Notes: generated by a model not told the origin, from the letters alone. A DNA stretch of 64,000 nt from Prunella strophiata (GCA_036583965.1 JAZBQD010000014.1:46216990-46280989), one strand, 5' to 3'; counted from the stretch's first letter, positions 45,416 to 60,065 are shown. Numbers and translations are program-made.

Positions 45416-46348
45416 TTTGCTGTTTTCAGTTGATGGTCTGTTAGTGGGGCCTTGGAGCTTTTCTGATATGCAGGTGAACTCCTTGTGTTTGGTTTTTTGA
45501 AGCTTTCCATTGTTTCTATTTGTGTAAATGGTATAGTGATATTCTCTGAAGATATGAGCTGGTACCTTTATTATGCAGTAAGCAAGACTGTTTGACTTTG
45601 CATGCTAAACTCTATAATCTTAATGTGCTCTATAAAAAAAACTCATAATCTAAAAAGAATTGAGATGTATAACGTTGATGTATAATTCATGCACTCATTT
45701 ATGGAGAGTGCAATATGCACATGCTAGCAGTTTCCTCTGGGGCCTGCAAACTGAATGGAAAATTGTTTTGACTTATGTTCAATGCAGTGTATAGTTTAGT
45801 AATTTTCCAAGATAAATCTTAATTGTTGGAGGAAGAGGTGAGTTACTATCTGAAGTAGAAAGAAGGACAACAAAATCTATGTCGTGTCAAAGTCATTAGT
45901 CCAATCAGAATACGAACCAAGAGGAGGGACCTTGGAAGTGCTAACCTTGTCAGTCATAAAGGAGAACAACCTCAAAACTGAGATTAATCACACAGTGATT
46001 ATTTAAATGTTATGAGTGTCTTCTTTTATCCAGTGTTTTCAACTCATAGGAGTGGTGTCTGACAAAATAGATCAGGAATTCTAATGGATGATTGGTGTTT
46101 TCAAATTTGTGAGACTAATGGGAAAAGCAGATACTGGTCCTGTTCTAGAACTTATACAGTATTTTTCCTGGGCTTTTTGGCAAGGAGGATATCTATATTA
46201 TCCATATTTGATTAACCAGATCTTGTGATTTTAAAAGTACATTAGGCATGAACACAAAGTGTTAGCAGGAAGAACCAAGAGTATTGTGGGAAAACCACTT
46301 TTAAATGTTTGGGGAGCTTTTCTGTTCTTTTTATTTGTGCTAGTGTTT

Positions 46349-46378
46349 GGTTTTGGTTTTTTTTTTTTTTTTTTTTTT
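46349..46378. repeat. Poly-T run in intergenic DNA
   Basis: A near-pure T run of about 22-28 bases on the plus strand, preceded by TTTGGTTTTGG. No retrogene body was recognised beside it. Confidence 0.85.
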
Positions 46379-47403
46379 AATTGGCATGTGTTGCCTTTCC
46401 TCAACATTTTGAGTTTTTTTACATTTGTAATTTTCCCTCTGAAAAGATTTTCCTATTCTTGGCTTTTTTCCTTTCTTAGTTAAATTTTCATACCATTTTT
46501 TTCCTTATCCACTTCCTCTGTTTCCCATCCTCTCTATCTACATTACCTTGAGAAGTCCTTGTCTCTGTAGGCTCATCTCTTTGAGGTCAGGCATGACCTT
46601 TCTTACCTTTCTTTCTATTGCTCAGTGTTTGTAACAATTTAGAAATGCTTATTTCCACTATGATTCACATGTTATTCATCTAATGTTCAAGTCAGTTATT
46701 AGAGTATGACAAGGGTTTGCACTGTTACATTGTTCTGCAAGTATTACATCATCCCAGTGTGGGCAGATATCTTCTCCTGTAGCTGAGGACTCTGGAACAG
46801 GAACTTCATTTCTTCAGTCAGCAGCAGAGTCCAGTTGGAGCTGGTCTTGGCACATATCTCTCCTTCACTGAACTATTACTGTTTATGACTTTAGACTGAG
46901 CCATGTACTGGTCAGAGTAGAGGTCATGTATACTTGCAAATGGCTCCTGCATCTTTAGCAGGGAGCATGTGGTAGCACTAACAGCCCTAGAAATTTCAAA
47001 AATGTTTTCAAGCTGCTTTCAAGTAAAAGAGGAGTTACAGCTGTAAACAGCCCTTCCTGGATACATGGAAGTACACTAATATGAGTTTTTCAGAGAACTC
47101 TTTGTCTGTTAAGTACAGAACATTATGAGAAGATCTGTGAACACACCTGAAGTGAATTTAAACATTTCTAGCAACTCCAAAGCAGGAGAGTAACTGGACC
47201 TCAAAGGTCAGCTCTGAAATGAGCAGTCTGGCTTGGGAAGGCTTAGGGACACCAGGCTCCTCTTGTGTAAGCTTGGATGAGCTGGTGCTAATGTCAGGCA
47301 CATCAGCCAGGTTTCTTATATTATTTTGCACTCTATTGAAATATATCTCAGTGCTTTGGAGACATATCTCTGGGGAGGTTTTGTCCCACTTTTGCTTCTC
47401 TTT

Positions 47404-47456
47404 ATGTGAGTTTAACCACTACATGGCTTATGGGGCATGTGAGTTTAACCACTACA
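47404..47456. repeat. 20-base direct repeat with 33-base period
   Basis: ATGTGAGTTTAACCACTACA occurs exactly at 47404-47423 and again at 47437-47456, separated by 13 bases. It looks like a recent short tandem duplication. Confidence 0.95.
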
Positions 47457-48639
47457 ATAAGCAAAGTCATGAAGTTTAAGAAATAAGATCCCCTCTGTAC
47501 ACACTTCTACAGGACTTTTGACCATGGGCTTTCTTCCTCCTGCTCATGACAGCATTGGCAGCATAAGACTACTGGTATTGGATAAATACATTAGTATGGT
47601 GCATTAATTTTAAGGAGATGATCAGTTTAGGGCAGCATATGACTATCATAACTGGGATGAATTGGGAGATCTGAATGTCTTTGTTGGAGTCCTGTCTGGG
47701 GTATTACTATGCCCATGGTAGACAAGCAAGTGTAGGCTGAAGCCAGAGCTGTGCTGGCTCAAGTCCAGCTGTGTCAGCTCTTCCAGAACTGCATCCTATG
47801 TGCTTCTGCCACTGGGGTAAGCATGAGGGGAGTGAATGCAAATCTTTCTGCTTGTCAAAGCAGGCACAGCCTGAGTTCTCAGTTGGACTAACTGTCCATT
47901 ACAAACACACTTTGACACTGGTCCACAAGTCCTGTTTTCCTCTGAAGGGGAGCACCTGAACATCTGAGTACACTCCTTTAGCATAAGGAAACAGTGGATG
48001 GTAAAAACCAGGTATTTCACAGCTGGAAATACCTTAAAACTGTATGATTCTGTGAACATAAATTCAGCCCCTGTCCCATGAAGTAAACAGTTTGTATGTA
48101 AGCTAAAGCACAGCACAGAAATCAAATAAAAAAGTAGCAGGGAACACAAGCTGGCAGTGAGCATAATGGACAATGGTGTGACTGCCAGCCAAATCCTGCT
48201 ACCTGCCCAGGTTCTGTGGGCATTTTTGTGAAGGAGAAGTTTTAGGAGGTTTTAGAAGACTTTGAAAACTTTTATACTGATGTGCACTTGCTGAAATGTT
48301 CAGCAGATTTTTGGAAGACTTGGCAGATTTTTATAATGAAATCCACTTCTATATGAGGGAAGCATGGGGGAAAAAAAGCAAGCTATGAAAACCTTAGACA
48401 TAGCTGCACAAAAACTGCTTATGAAGTTAAGAAAGGGGGGAAGTAAACCCAGGCACAGTGGTAGAGTGAGATTACAGAGAGAGTTCAAGAGTTTAGCATA
48501 AAAGAATGCTGAAAGAGAAGAGCAGGTATTTAATCATCAATTGTTGTCTGTGTCTGTCACAAATCCCACAGGTATCCTGAAGACAGTTTTGTGCCCTATG
48601 GCACAGCAGTGGTGGAGTGGGCAGGTGGTGAAGGGCTGC

Positions 48640-48702
48640 ATTTCTTCCCTTTCCTCTTCCCTTTCCTTCTCTTCCTCTTCTTCCTCTTCTTCCTCCTCCT
48701 CT
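48640..48702. repeat. Pyrimidine-rich (TTCCTC)n tract
   Basis: About 60 bases of CT-rich simple sequence on the plus strand (TTCCCTTTCC, then TTCCTCTTCTTCC units). It is a homopurine-homopyrimidine tract. Confidence 0.85.
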
Positions 48703-50539
48703 GTGCTCTCCATAGCCAGGGCTCAACCACCTCTAGGCTCTGCTCCCATCATGACTTTGCTTCTTTCACCCTACAGAGCCAACTGGAATGGCTTTGGCAA
48801 TGTATTCCATCACTGTTTGCAGCTCCACCTCCAACAGCAGTTGTCAGACACTCTCTTGCCCCTTTTGTGATCCCTCACACACACACCCCTGCAGAGTGCT
48901 ATGGAATACTGTCGAGCAGAACAGTACTTTATACCCACTTTACCCAGACATAGTGACTGTGCAGAAGTCACTAAAGTCCACAGAAGCAGAGAACAAGTAC
49001 ACAGTGTTCTGAAAAGTAATTAGTCACTGTATGTGAAATACCAGTGAAGCCTTAAAGGGAGAAACTGCTAAATGAATCAGTCTTGGAAAAGTACATCCAT
49101 TTAATCAAGTGAATTTAAAAATCAATCTGGTTCATCTGGCACAAATCTGTAATGTAGGTTTCTATCATTCCTTTTAACCCTTGTGTATATCAAGTTTTGC
49201 TTGTGTCAGTAAGTCACTGATGGTGTGCAGATATAACAAAGGGCTTAATACCCATGAATGAGGTGCTCCAGTGCCCAAATTTTAAGTGCTTTCTAAGAGT
49301 GAATTGCAATCATATATTCAGACATCCAAGCTCATCGTACAGGCAACATGAAAAATAAAGTGCCTGAGACAGGGTTTGAACCAGGCCTTGTGCAACAGGA
49401 ATCTCCTCTGAGTTAGTGATGGGGGATGTTGAGTACACAGTTATGTCTGAACTTTTTGGAGTTTTAATGCCTAGCCTTAAAAAAGAGGTTGTGAGCCTCA
49501 AGAACTCCAACCCATTTTTGGGTGTCTGCAAATACACATAATTTTAGAAGCCTTGCCTTCTGTCTGGTGGTGCTTCCCACTTTCTGCATAGCAGCTGAGC
49601 AGATGGAGCAGTTGCCCAGAGAAGGGAGAGCAAGCCCAGGACATCAGCTCTCTCATCCTGGAAAACTGCACTGGTTACTGCCTGTTTCACCAGGACAGGC
49701 ACCTCCTGCCCTTCTGCAGCTGTGGGAACCAGGGAGCACTGAGCACAGCCATGAGGTGTTTGGAGAGCAGATAGCTGCGAGTCTAGGGTGGTAACACAGA
49801 GGTGGGGATTTTCCCCAAAACAAGAAAATTCTCTTTCCATAGAAAGTCACAGGGTTTTAGCTAGTGAAAGTAAACCAACATGCAGCACATGGAGTTTTCA
49901 GGGAACAGGACAGCTGGTTGGAGGCACCTGCCTCTCCCAATGTACTGCACTGATGATTCTGTCCCTTATCCTAAGCTCCCTTTAGAGGTAAGGGACTAAA
50001 GATTCTTTTTAAAATAGCCACAAGTTTACTTAGGCTGAGGTCTGAGGCCTTGCCTATGCAGATGTTTGGAGCTGCCCTTTTTTTACACCTCCTTCATGTT
50101 CATGTTGTGTTTTCATATGTAAGGTAAAGCCCTGCTTCTGCAGTCAGGTGGCAAGGGAGGGGATGTGCAGAAGAGGGAAGGCAAGGCAGATGGCTGAAAT
50201 AAGGCTCAGAACTGCCTCTGCTTGGCCCCTCGTGCTTCACGTATGTGTCTGAAGCAGAGTTGTCTGGGGAAGAACCAGAACTGAAGGGAAAAATGCACAA
50301 GGTCAGCCTCATAGTGCACCTAGCAGATCAGCACAATTTCTGTGTGAGAATGGATGAGAGATTCAAGTGCCAAGTGGAGAGGTTTATAGACTAAACAATG
50401 AGGCATCATTGTGCCTTCAGTGATTATTGAAAGCATATGCTATTTGACCTCAACAAAGCCATCCTAATGCTGTTTTCATCAGCCTCTTGGAGAATTTTGC
50501 TTAGAGACCTCCTGGAGAGTGCTGGGTTAGGCTAATGTC

Positions 50540-50675
50540 TAATTGAGTTACCTGAGTCTAATTCTGTTGTTGTAATTGCCTGGGGGAAGTAGAAGGGGCT
50601 GGTTATCAATTAAGATTTTAATGTTATTAATTTAAGAGAGTTTGAAGGGCATAAGTAATCTAAGGAATCTAATTG
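50540..50675. promoter_or_regulatory. Candidate homeodomain-motif cluster
   Basis: Four exact TAATTG/CAATTA hexamers occur at 50540-50545, 50573-50578, 50607-50612 and 50670-50675, with further TAATT cores between and after them and another TAATTG at 50951-50956. Such clusters occur in developmental enhancers, but AT-rich DNA also generates them by chance. Conservation is unknown from this window alone. Confidence 0.3.
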
Positions 50676-53600
50676 ATAGGAAAACAAAGTAAATATCCTC
50701 CTGTCTAATTCTAGCTGTATTCTCTCTCCAAGGAATTCAGTTTTCTATTTTTACTTTTGAAAGGTCAGGCCCGTGCAGCCTGCGGGAGGGCTGGCATGGT
50801 TGTGTTGTGAGAAGCTGAAATCCAATCTGCAGCTCTGACTTTCCACAGTGAGGGGCTGGGCTGATGAATGGGGAGACACCCTCTTCTGCAGAACAGCTGT
50901 AATTCATGTAGCAGCTTGCTGTGACATGAGTGTTTAGATGTCTCAAATTCTAATTGCTGTCTTCCAGTACATGAGAGTAACAGAAGAAGAAAACATCTTA
51001 GCAGGAAAGAAACAGTAAAGACTGATAGATTGCTTTTAGCTTCACAGTGTTTTCTTGAGAAGAGATGAACCCCCTTCTAGACATCATAAGGGAAATGTCA
51101 TGTAAAATTTTTGCTAGTGTGACCCCATCCAGTTCATTTTTGTGAACTTCAGCTCACAACTGACCTGAAGTACACAGTACTACAAGTTACAAGGAGGACT
51201 ACTAAAATAGTGACAACCCTCCCTTTGCAGATGAAGATTACTAATGTATCATGACTAAATGGTTGCTCCAGATGTTTGTGATAATGCAAGAAAACCCCCA
51301 GCAAAACAACAGCACAATTAAATGTTAAGCAAAATCCTATCAATTTTTTTTTCTACTAATTTTTTTTAAATAAGAGAGAGGATGAAAACTGTTACCTGTG
51401 AAGCTGTTTAAACTGCAGCCAAAACATAATCCTGTGGTACATTTTAGATTTGTGTTTGGCAGCCCTATGAACAGCTCCTGCATAGGCAGTGCATTCACTG
51501 AGCCTAGTAAGTCTTATGCTCCTGAAGTGACTTTTGGGGATGCTGAGGCTTGCTTTAGTAAGGTAGCAATGACTTTATAAGGAGCAGAATTGCAATTTAC
51601 AATAGAAGCTGCAGAGTTCAATTTCCCAGAGTCCTGACCTAGGGCAGGTCTGTCTATGTGATCTGGAGGGACTCTGCCTGTATGACCTGAAGGGCAGACC
51701 ATTGTCTGCCCATCTTCAAGAATGAGGCACTGGTATCAAAGCACAGCTCTGTGTGGGCTCTTAATGGGCTCTTTGAAGCCACAGCAGCAGAGAAGGTGAA
51801 GTGCTGCAGCTCCCTCCCTCCTTCTGAAGAAAAGCCAGCACAGCACGGCTCTCTAGAAGTTACATGTATAAAAGTAAAGAAACTAAATAGGTTTTTATGG
51901 AATATGCTCTTGGAGAGCTCCTGTTTCTGTTGGGTTACCTTATTTGTCACTGAAACTTTAAAGCCCTGCTCTGCTTTTGATAACACTTCTCTGGTCTGCA
52001 AATGGAGAAACCTGGTGTTGCCTTCTCTACCACTGCAGTCACTTCCACAAGCAGAAAGTGATACCTCTGTCATGTTCATGTAAATGAATACACAATATGA
52101 AGAAAAACCAACAAAAATTAATTTAACTGTACAATGACTTAATGCTTTACTTACCCCATTTGTTAAGAAACTCTTGTAGACTATTTTCATAGTGGTTTGG
52201 TCGTTTTCCTGCAGGGATAGCAACTAACTTAGCTAGTAGGAGTAATTGCCAAAATGGAGAATAACTGAATACTGAAAAATATTGGTGAAACATAGTACTG
52301 AGTTCCTGTCTTCACATGAGTAAATGTATTGTCTGATTTATATCGGTGCAATCAAGGTATAAAAAAAAGCCCAACAAAGCAACATGACAAATCTATTGAA
52401 ATAGTTCATTTTTAATACTGACTACTGGCAGCAAACTACTTACTAATGAGGTTCAGGATGTCAATTATTGTTGAAATGAATCCTTGAATAGTTTTGTGTA
52501 ACGTGTTGAAGAAAATCACAATCTGTTTGCAACATATTTCAGAGCAGAAAGAGACTAAATTAGTTTCACTTGTTATGTTTCTTTCCAAAAAGCTCCTGGC
52601 CCTAATAAGCATTTCTTACTGGTCTTTTTTTTTCTTTTTTTTTTTTCTTTTTCTTGTAAAGGAAGACCTACCTAAAATAGAAATTAAATAAGCAACTGCA
52701 GTGAATATTCTACTAAGTACTTCAATAATAATATGGCTTCTTTCCCATGAGAAATAGGTACCAAAATGTTTACTTTAAGGACTTCTGTTCTTTGGTGTAA
52801 CTTTAATGTGTATTCAAAGATAAATCAGCCACTGATAATCCTGTTAAAATTATCATTTTCTGTGTCTTTTCAGTTTGATCCTTACTCACTTACAGCAATT
52901 TATGACCTAGTAGTTAAATTGTTAGAACTTGTTTTCAGAATTGTGAAGGAAAAAGGCTTTTCTGTTTTCTCTCTAGTCATGCTTCAGCCTTGCAAGTTCA
53001 AAAGAACCCTCTGGGTTATATTTATGCCTGCAGACTTTATGCTGGATGAGAAAGAGTATGTTTGTGTTATGGTGGTGCAATCTTTATAAAGGTCTCAAGA
53101 ATCTCCTAGCTTGACTTGCAACCAAACTTGTGAAGTTATCCTTTCAGTTACCAGCCAAGGCAATAAAGTGCCTCTGGGAATTCCACTAAGTGCCCACTGA
53201 GCACTGAGCTTACTTAGAATGTTGTGAAATGTATATGCCAAAATACAAGTAATATTGATATGCTTTCATAGCTTTGCACATAGCTGATGAATTGGGATGC
53301 TGTATTTCAGACTGGCACTGCTAATGTTTAGTGATGGAGCAAAGACATACATTAATGAAACACTTATGTGCTCTGATGGTGGCAGGTAAGACTTGAAATC
53401 AGTGTCTTTATAGAAGCCACCTTCATTTTAGTGTCTGTGTTTCTTGAAAATGCAGGAGCTGCCTCAGAGAAGATACACAAGAGCCAGGGCACACAGGTGT
53501 GGGCATGCCTAAATCTTCCAGTTAAAAAATGAAATGCAAATTTTTTTGTTGGTCTTTGAGTTGGGGGAACTCATAACAGTTATTTCTCTCATAGCAGGAG

Positions 53601-56541
53601 TTCCTGTGTGTCCAAGTGAAGTGGCAGAGGGAAAAGGAAGCTTGAGGCATGAGCCTGCCTCAATCACAGCTTTGGGTTGCTGTTTGTCTTCATCTGCCCT
53701 TGCTCAAGCTGTAGGTGCCACCTGTGCCACCTGACAGGGCAGTTTGATTTCTCCTAGCTTTCCTCTCTTTAACAAAAAACAGCTGGGTTAATGCAGAAAC
53801 CTATTTGAATTGCTGATACCTTTTCTGTCCTTCACTATTGAAGACTATGTGAAGTTACCCCACTCTAATTACTTGGTAATGTTTTGTTTGTTTTCTTTCA
53901 GCACTTCCAGTTGTGCACTGATAGCAAAACCTACATATCGTTTTCTCTTGCTTTTTTAATTTGGCATTTGCTCTTATAGATTATTCAGTAAACTCAAATT
54001 GCTTTTTGTTTTAATTGGTTCTTATCTGCATTCTGCTCTGGCCAATTTTCAGCCTATCACCTAAATTGCTTTGTGCCCTAATAAGAGTGACTGGTTCATA
54101 AAGGGTAGTATAACATTTACTTTATACCTCAGATTCCACTCAGCTTGTGTAGAAAATTAATTCAAGAATTAGCATATTTTGCGTCTGATTGTAGCAGACA
54201 CCAGTTTGCCAGAATATCTTGCTAGCTAAAAGTAACTGGGAGAAGACAGTTCAGCCAGGCTCTCCCTTCAAACATTTAATTTTTTTTCGCCATCACCCAT
54301 CTAAGAGTAAAATTTTCTGAAATCAGTCTTTGGAACTTTTAATACTTTTCTCAAGCGTGAACTGAACTTTCCTGGTTTACAGTTTGAGTTGGTTTAGTTG
54401 GCACAGAAATCTGAGCTTGCTGGAGTTTATTTGCTCTGTTTTTTTACTAATTAATAAACAACTCTTGCCATACATCTTTAGCTCAGGCTTTTGCCACTAT
54501 TGAACCTGTGTTGTTGGATTTTAATGCTTTTAAGTAACTTCATGTATTTTATTGAAACTAAATGTTATATCATGGGTAATAGGCACTTTGAATACTCCAA
54601 TGCAGTCATAATAAATCTGCTGATCCTTGTTCTAAAAAGGACATATCCTTGTTTCTAACTTCTCCCAGCTCATAAGAAAAAGTGCAGTGAAACTCAAAAG
54701 GGATGCATCAAAGGGCTACATTTTGCTATATGAATATAGCTGGTTCTATTTAACTTATATAAAAAATTATCCAGAGATAATTTGTGTGTGACACATAAGA
54801 GAGAAGGTAAAAGAACAGTAAAATTATGGTGTATTTATTTTCAGATAATCATCACAGAAATCTTGGGAAAGAGTTTGGAGTTTGTTGAGTTTTTTTGTTT
54901 TCGGGGTTTTTTTTTGCAAATGAAGTAAATCTACAAGTTTACCTCACCAATGAAAGTTAAAAATTATGTGTTTATGGGAAGAGAGGGATTGTGAGTTGTA
55001 ACTTGTTGGCTCTGGAGAGGTGGCTTAGCTGTTCTGTTTGGCTGTTCCACATGGACTGTGTGTGCCAGGGGCCTGCTTTGGATGGGAGTTGGGCTCCAGA
55101 GCCCTCTGGTACCCACCACCTGAAGCAGGGAGCAGATTAAGCCATGCTGGCACCTCCCTGGCAAGGAATAATAGCTGCTTCCCAGAGCCACTCCTGTTCT
55201 GTGTGTGAGGAGTGCCCTGCAGCAGCAGCCTTCTGTCCTCCAGGTCCAGATGTGCTGCACAGAGCAGCAGCTGGCTCTGCACTCAGCGCGCTCGGAATGA
55301 GAAAGGGTTTGGGGGGCTGGAGTGAGATTTTCTGTCCTCTCCTGCTGAGCAGCCATTCTGCTCCAACAGGGAACACAGCCAGTGTTGCATGTGGTTTCTT
55401 CCTCCTTACAGATCCCTTTTGCTGGGCTGAAATGGGCCTTCACTGAGTCCTCCAGTCAACAGAAATGTGGATGTGAAATCTGTCTCTTTCTTGCCAGCCA
55501 TGATTACATGGTAATCATTAGCTATCTTTCCTTACATTATCTTCCCTTGCTCACTTGTAGGTGACATGCTCTCTTTTCTCACTTGTGTTTCAGCTGTTAA
55601 ACTGTCAGAAAAGGCTAGTGGTTTCATAGTGTTGAAGCTGCATTCAGGGTTTTAGGTTTTATAGGTTTGTTTTTTATTGTGGGTTTTTTTTCCCTTACCT
55701 GTTAAAAATTGTAACTTTTTTTCCTATTTCCATCACAGTATAAAAATTAATAGGTGGCAACATGGCTGCATTCTTCCCCAAGCTGGTTAGGAAACATGAA
55801 AAAAATGAAAATTTTCCAGTAGTTTCTTGTTAATGAAAACGAATCTCTAGTAGAAGAGTAAGAAATATGCATATAACTTACTTATCAGTATTATCAACAC
55901 TGTATATTCTTAACTAAGGATAGATGCAGCTTTAAATTGATGAAAATAATGTACATAAGAAAAGGTTTTTTCCTGTTTATATGTTCCTACAATAACAAAA
56001 CAAAAAGCAGAAAATAAAAAGTAGAAAGCTTATGTAGCCCAGAAATAGGATTTAAAAAACCCCCCAGTTTTATAGTGTTGGTACAGAACAAACATATATC
56101 CATTTTTCTTTGGCAGCAAACTATGTAGATTTGTTGTAAAGTTTTTAAAACAGCACTATGTTATCAAACAACCCTAAAACTGAGGCTATATAGGCTTTGT
56201 TATTATCACCAACCACTTTAATAGAACATAAATGTCATATATAATGTCATCACTGTACACAAAGCCAACCATCCTATAAACCATTGTAACACATCAGGGT
56301 GTTACATCTGTACATTTTATAGGAATTTTCATATGCAAGCTTAAGTTAAAATAACTTGTCTTTCTATAATTAGTATGTCAAAATGGGTGAGAAACTGAAA
56401 TGTAACTCTAAGAGCAGAATTTCAGATGCTATTTTAAATTTCCATCACTTTTCTGAGAAAACGTACTTCATGTAAATGTTCTCTTCCAACTTCCCCCCAA
56501 CTGTTCTTCCATATTTCATTTTAGGCTTGGGAGGAAAATCT

Positions 56542-56566
56542 AATTTTTTTTTTTTTTTTTTTTTTC
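56542..56566. repeat. Poly-T run in intergenic DNA
   Basis: A pure T run of about 25 bases on the plus strand. Nothing recognisable is attached to it. Confidence 0.85.
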
Positions 56567-59500
56567 CATTATTGTGGACTTTGTGCAAATATGGGTTCAT
56601 TTTCCATAATATTGCTCTAGTGTAGTATGGAGAAGAATATAAGATTTTTTCTGCTGATGTTGTCTTTATATTTTGATGCAAGTATGAGGCAGATACATTG
56701 TAATTTTAATGCCCTCAACTGGCAGAAGCATTGATTAGATGATGAGGAACAATAGGCCGTATTTCTCCTCCCAGTTCAAACTAGTTATAAAACTTCTTGT
56801 TACACTGCACTGAAAATGTGGTCCTCCCTTTGAGGGAGGAGAGTTTAGGTCAGGTGTTGCATTGGCTGATACCTGACCTCGATGTTGCAAGAAGTTTTGG
56901 AACCTCTGGGAAAAAGGTGGTTTTACCCCAGCCTGCATTGCAGCTCTGGAGAGGATTTTTCCTTGCCTGTACTTCTAAATTCTCTTTTCAGACAGTTGTA
57001 CTAAGGAGCTAAAGCTGGTATCAGTATCCAGAATCTTCTTGTTGAGAATAAAGTATATCATGGCCATGCATTAGAAGATGAAGCTATTTGGATTATTTAT
57101 TTTTTAGCTATTTCTCACCATTCAGAGTTTGCAAAGAAGCCAGTTGCTTTGACCAGACCTGTATTTCTGCTCAACATGTTGGAAAAGTCCCTTCTCAGCC
57201 TGGGGCTTCTCCTGTTTCTACTTTCCAGCTTTAGCTGTTACAGCACCTTGTTTCATTCCTCTGAGAAGAAGCAGGGTGGCATGTAACAACCTGGTGTTTT
57301 AGTCCCAGCCTGGGCCAGGCTGGGCTTAGAGGAGCTGTCCAGATGCAGGAAGTGACTCAAGGCTGCTGAGCTCTGCCCCTGCACCTGGCTGGGGTTTTGA
57401 GGGCTCCTGTGGGTTTGCAGCTTTGCAGAGTGCTTGTGTCTCTTTTGCCACTTTGCTTGTCCAGTTTCCCTCCACTACTGTTGGCCTCTGTAGCTCTTTA
57501 AGGAGGGCTTTTTCTGGGCTATTTACTTAAGTTGCTGATCATTAATGGTAAGATAATTTCCTTCTAATTGGGGATAGAAACTGGCAAGTTTGACTAATTA
57601 ATACATCTTACTCAACATTGTCTACTTTTCAAGTGCTGCAGCTAGATTTGTGTATTTTTCTATTGATAAAATCAGTTTTTTTTTTTTTTTTTAACCAAAA
57701 GTCGTTAATGTGAGTAAAATAAGATCTTTAGTCTTTTACTGTGGTATTTTTCATTACAAATAAGTAGAACACTTTCCCCCATGCCACTTTTTAGCAAATT
57801 TCAGCTGTCACCCATTTTTCTTGAGCATATAATTCTTGCTTCATACAAAATCAGTCTGGTTTTTAGTATTGAAGCAATGAAAAAATATCTTCCCTGTTTA
57901 ACAGCTGTCCTGTGGATGTTAATTTTTTTGTGCACTGAATGAATAGGCACTCCCTCACTGCTTTTCACATCATTCTCTGTTTCTGATTGAGTTGCTTCTG
58001 TCTACTGAACCTCATAGGGATTGAAAAAAATTTAAATATCAATTGCATCTTAAGTACATATAAAGTATTTGAACAAAAGGAAGAAAAAAAAAAGTATGGA
58101 AATAAGTACAAGATTTATGAAAGGAAAATTTTTTCAAAGGATCTATTTTTCTTTTGAAGATTACAGTGCAGTTTTAGCTAATTTTACTCAGATATCTTAT
58201 TTCCTATATCCTTTTTTTAATACAGCAACTCTGGTTGTGTGTAATTCCTGTGAATCCCAAGCCTACAGACTGTATTTGACTTTCATCCATTTTTTGGCAT
58301 TCTGGAACTTCTTCAGTGCAAGTTCTCATATGAAAGGTTCTGTTTTGGCCCCTGGGGGCTGCAGCACAATATTGGATGTGGAGGCAGTGGAGACCTGGCA
58401 TAGCCTATTCTTTGATCTGCTGGAACTTCTGTTTACTCCTCATCCTTCTCCTGCCTGAAAAACTACTGGGGCTAGAGAGGAACCACTGAAACACAGATGA
58501 GAAAGCAGGGATTTGTAGTGTTCCAAACTCAAACATGCAGATGTACAGGATACACCCTTTATTAAAGGCAGTGATTCTACTAAATAAAACAAACAAAGCA
58601 ACCTGAACTTTCAGGAAAATAAAAGAAAAGGCTAAATAATTGATCAAGAAGGAAACCTATTAAACTGACAGTGTGCTCATCCTACATTGCTGCAAACAGC
58701 AGATATCTTTGAAAACAGCTCCAGGTTTGCTTGCTTGTCTTGCTAGAAGCCTTGTGTTCATACATTGTTGTAGCAGGTGAACTCCAATAAAATTGTTGTG
58801 TTCAACTGATTTTTTTACCCTGTTCTATCTTGCTTTGCAAATAAATTAAACAGGAAATAGCTGGGATTTTAGGAAGTGCACATCTCTCTGCAAGCAACTA
58901 GACCAGAACATCTTTGTAGTAATTGACCTGCTGACACTAATTCAAATACCCAGTGGTTCTTATGTATTCTGCCATACTTCACCAAAGACCTGAACACAGC
59001 ACTCTTCAGGAGCAGCTACAGGAACGACTCATTTTCCCAGGACATTGGTTTTGGGTAAGTTAGGGGGGCAGGGAGGTGAGAGACAGGAAAGAGTAGTCCT
59101 CCCTCTGAGGAGGAAGGAGCAGCAGAGACCATGTATGATGAACTGACCACAACACCCATTCTCTGTCACCCTGTGCTGCTGTGGAGGAGGACAGAGAAAA
59201 AATTGTGAGTGAAATTAAACCTAGTAAGAAAGAAGGGATATGGGGGAGGTGTTAAAGATTTGGTTTTATTTCTCATTATCCTCCTCTGATTTGATTGTCA
59301 ATAAATTAAGCTGATTTCCCCAAGTCAAGTAATTTTGCCCATGAAAGTAGTGGATGAGTGACCTCTCCTTCTCCTTATCCTCAATCTGTGAATCTTTCAT
59401 TCTATTTTCTCTCCCCTGTCCAGCTGAGGGAGAGAGAGATGGAGAGGCTTTGCTGGACACCTGGTGTTCAGCTAGGGTCAACCCACTATCACAGTGATGT

Positions 59501-60065
59501 ACTTGAGTAATGTTCCATCTGAAAAACATTTTCAAGTTTGTTTTCTTTATGGAATTTTGGGGAAATATGTTTCATATTTGAGAGGTGTTACATTTGTTTT
59601 ACTTTTCTAAGGGGAAAAGCCATTCTGGAGCACTTTAGGATGGCATGTGTGAAAGACTGAAATGTTATGGCAGCTGCTGTACATTGCTTATGTACCTGCT
59701 TTTATGACTTTTTGCAAACCCTGAAAAAAATGTTCTTTAAATAATTTCTTCAGGCTTAAACCCAGCTCTATTTTCCTCCTTGGCCAACTTTTCTTCCTAA
59801 GGAAATTCAATTGAAACATATTTATTCTCATCTCCACTGCCATGGTTGATGGTTAAAATGTCCACTGGTGTTCATTTCCCAGAGGATGCCTGGACACCTC
59901 CAAAAGCACATGTGAAGCACAGGAAAGTGTGCTTCTCTAGCTCTTGTCAGGGCCTTGCTGCCCTGGGTTTGGTGAGCATTGGCCTCTCCCTGGGCACAAA
60001 CCCCTGTCCTGCTGCTGCCCAAACCAAGGGTAACCCTGGGGACAGGTGTGTGGTGTGATTCAGTG

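Noticed and set aside
51654..52223. 189-codon minus-strand frame, the longest outside the CpG island
   Set aside because: It opens with TTG, has no recognisable domain and overlaps a plus-strand frame. About one frame of this length is expected by chance in a window of this size.
54964..55443. 159-codon minus-strand frame
   Set aside because: It lies in a locally GC-richer patch with open frames on several strands at once and matches no family I recognise.
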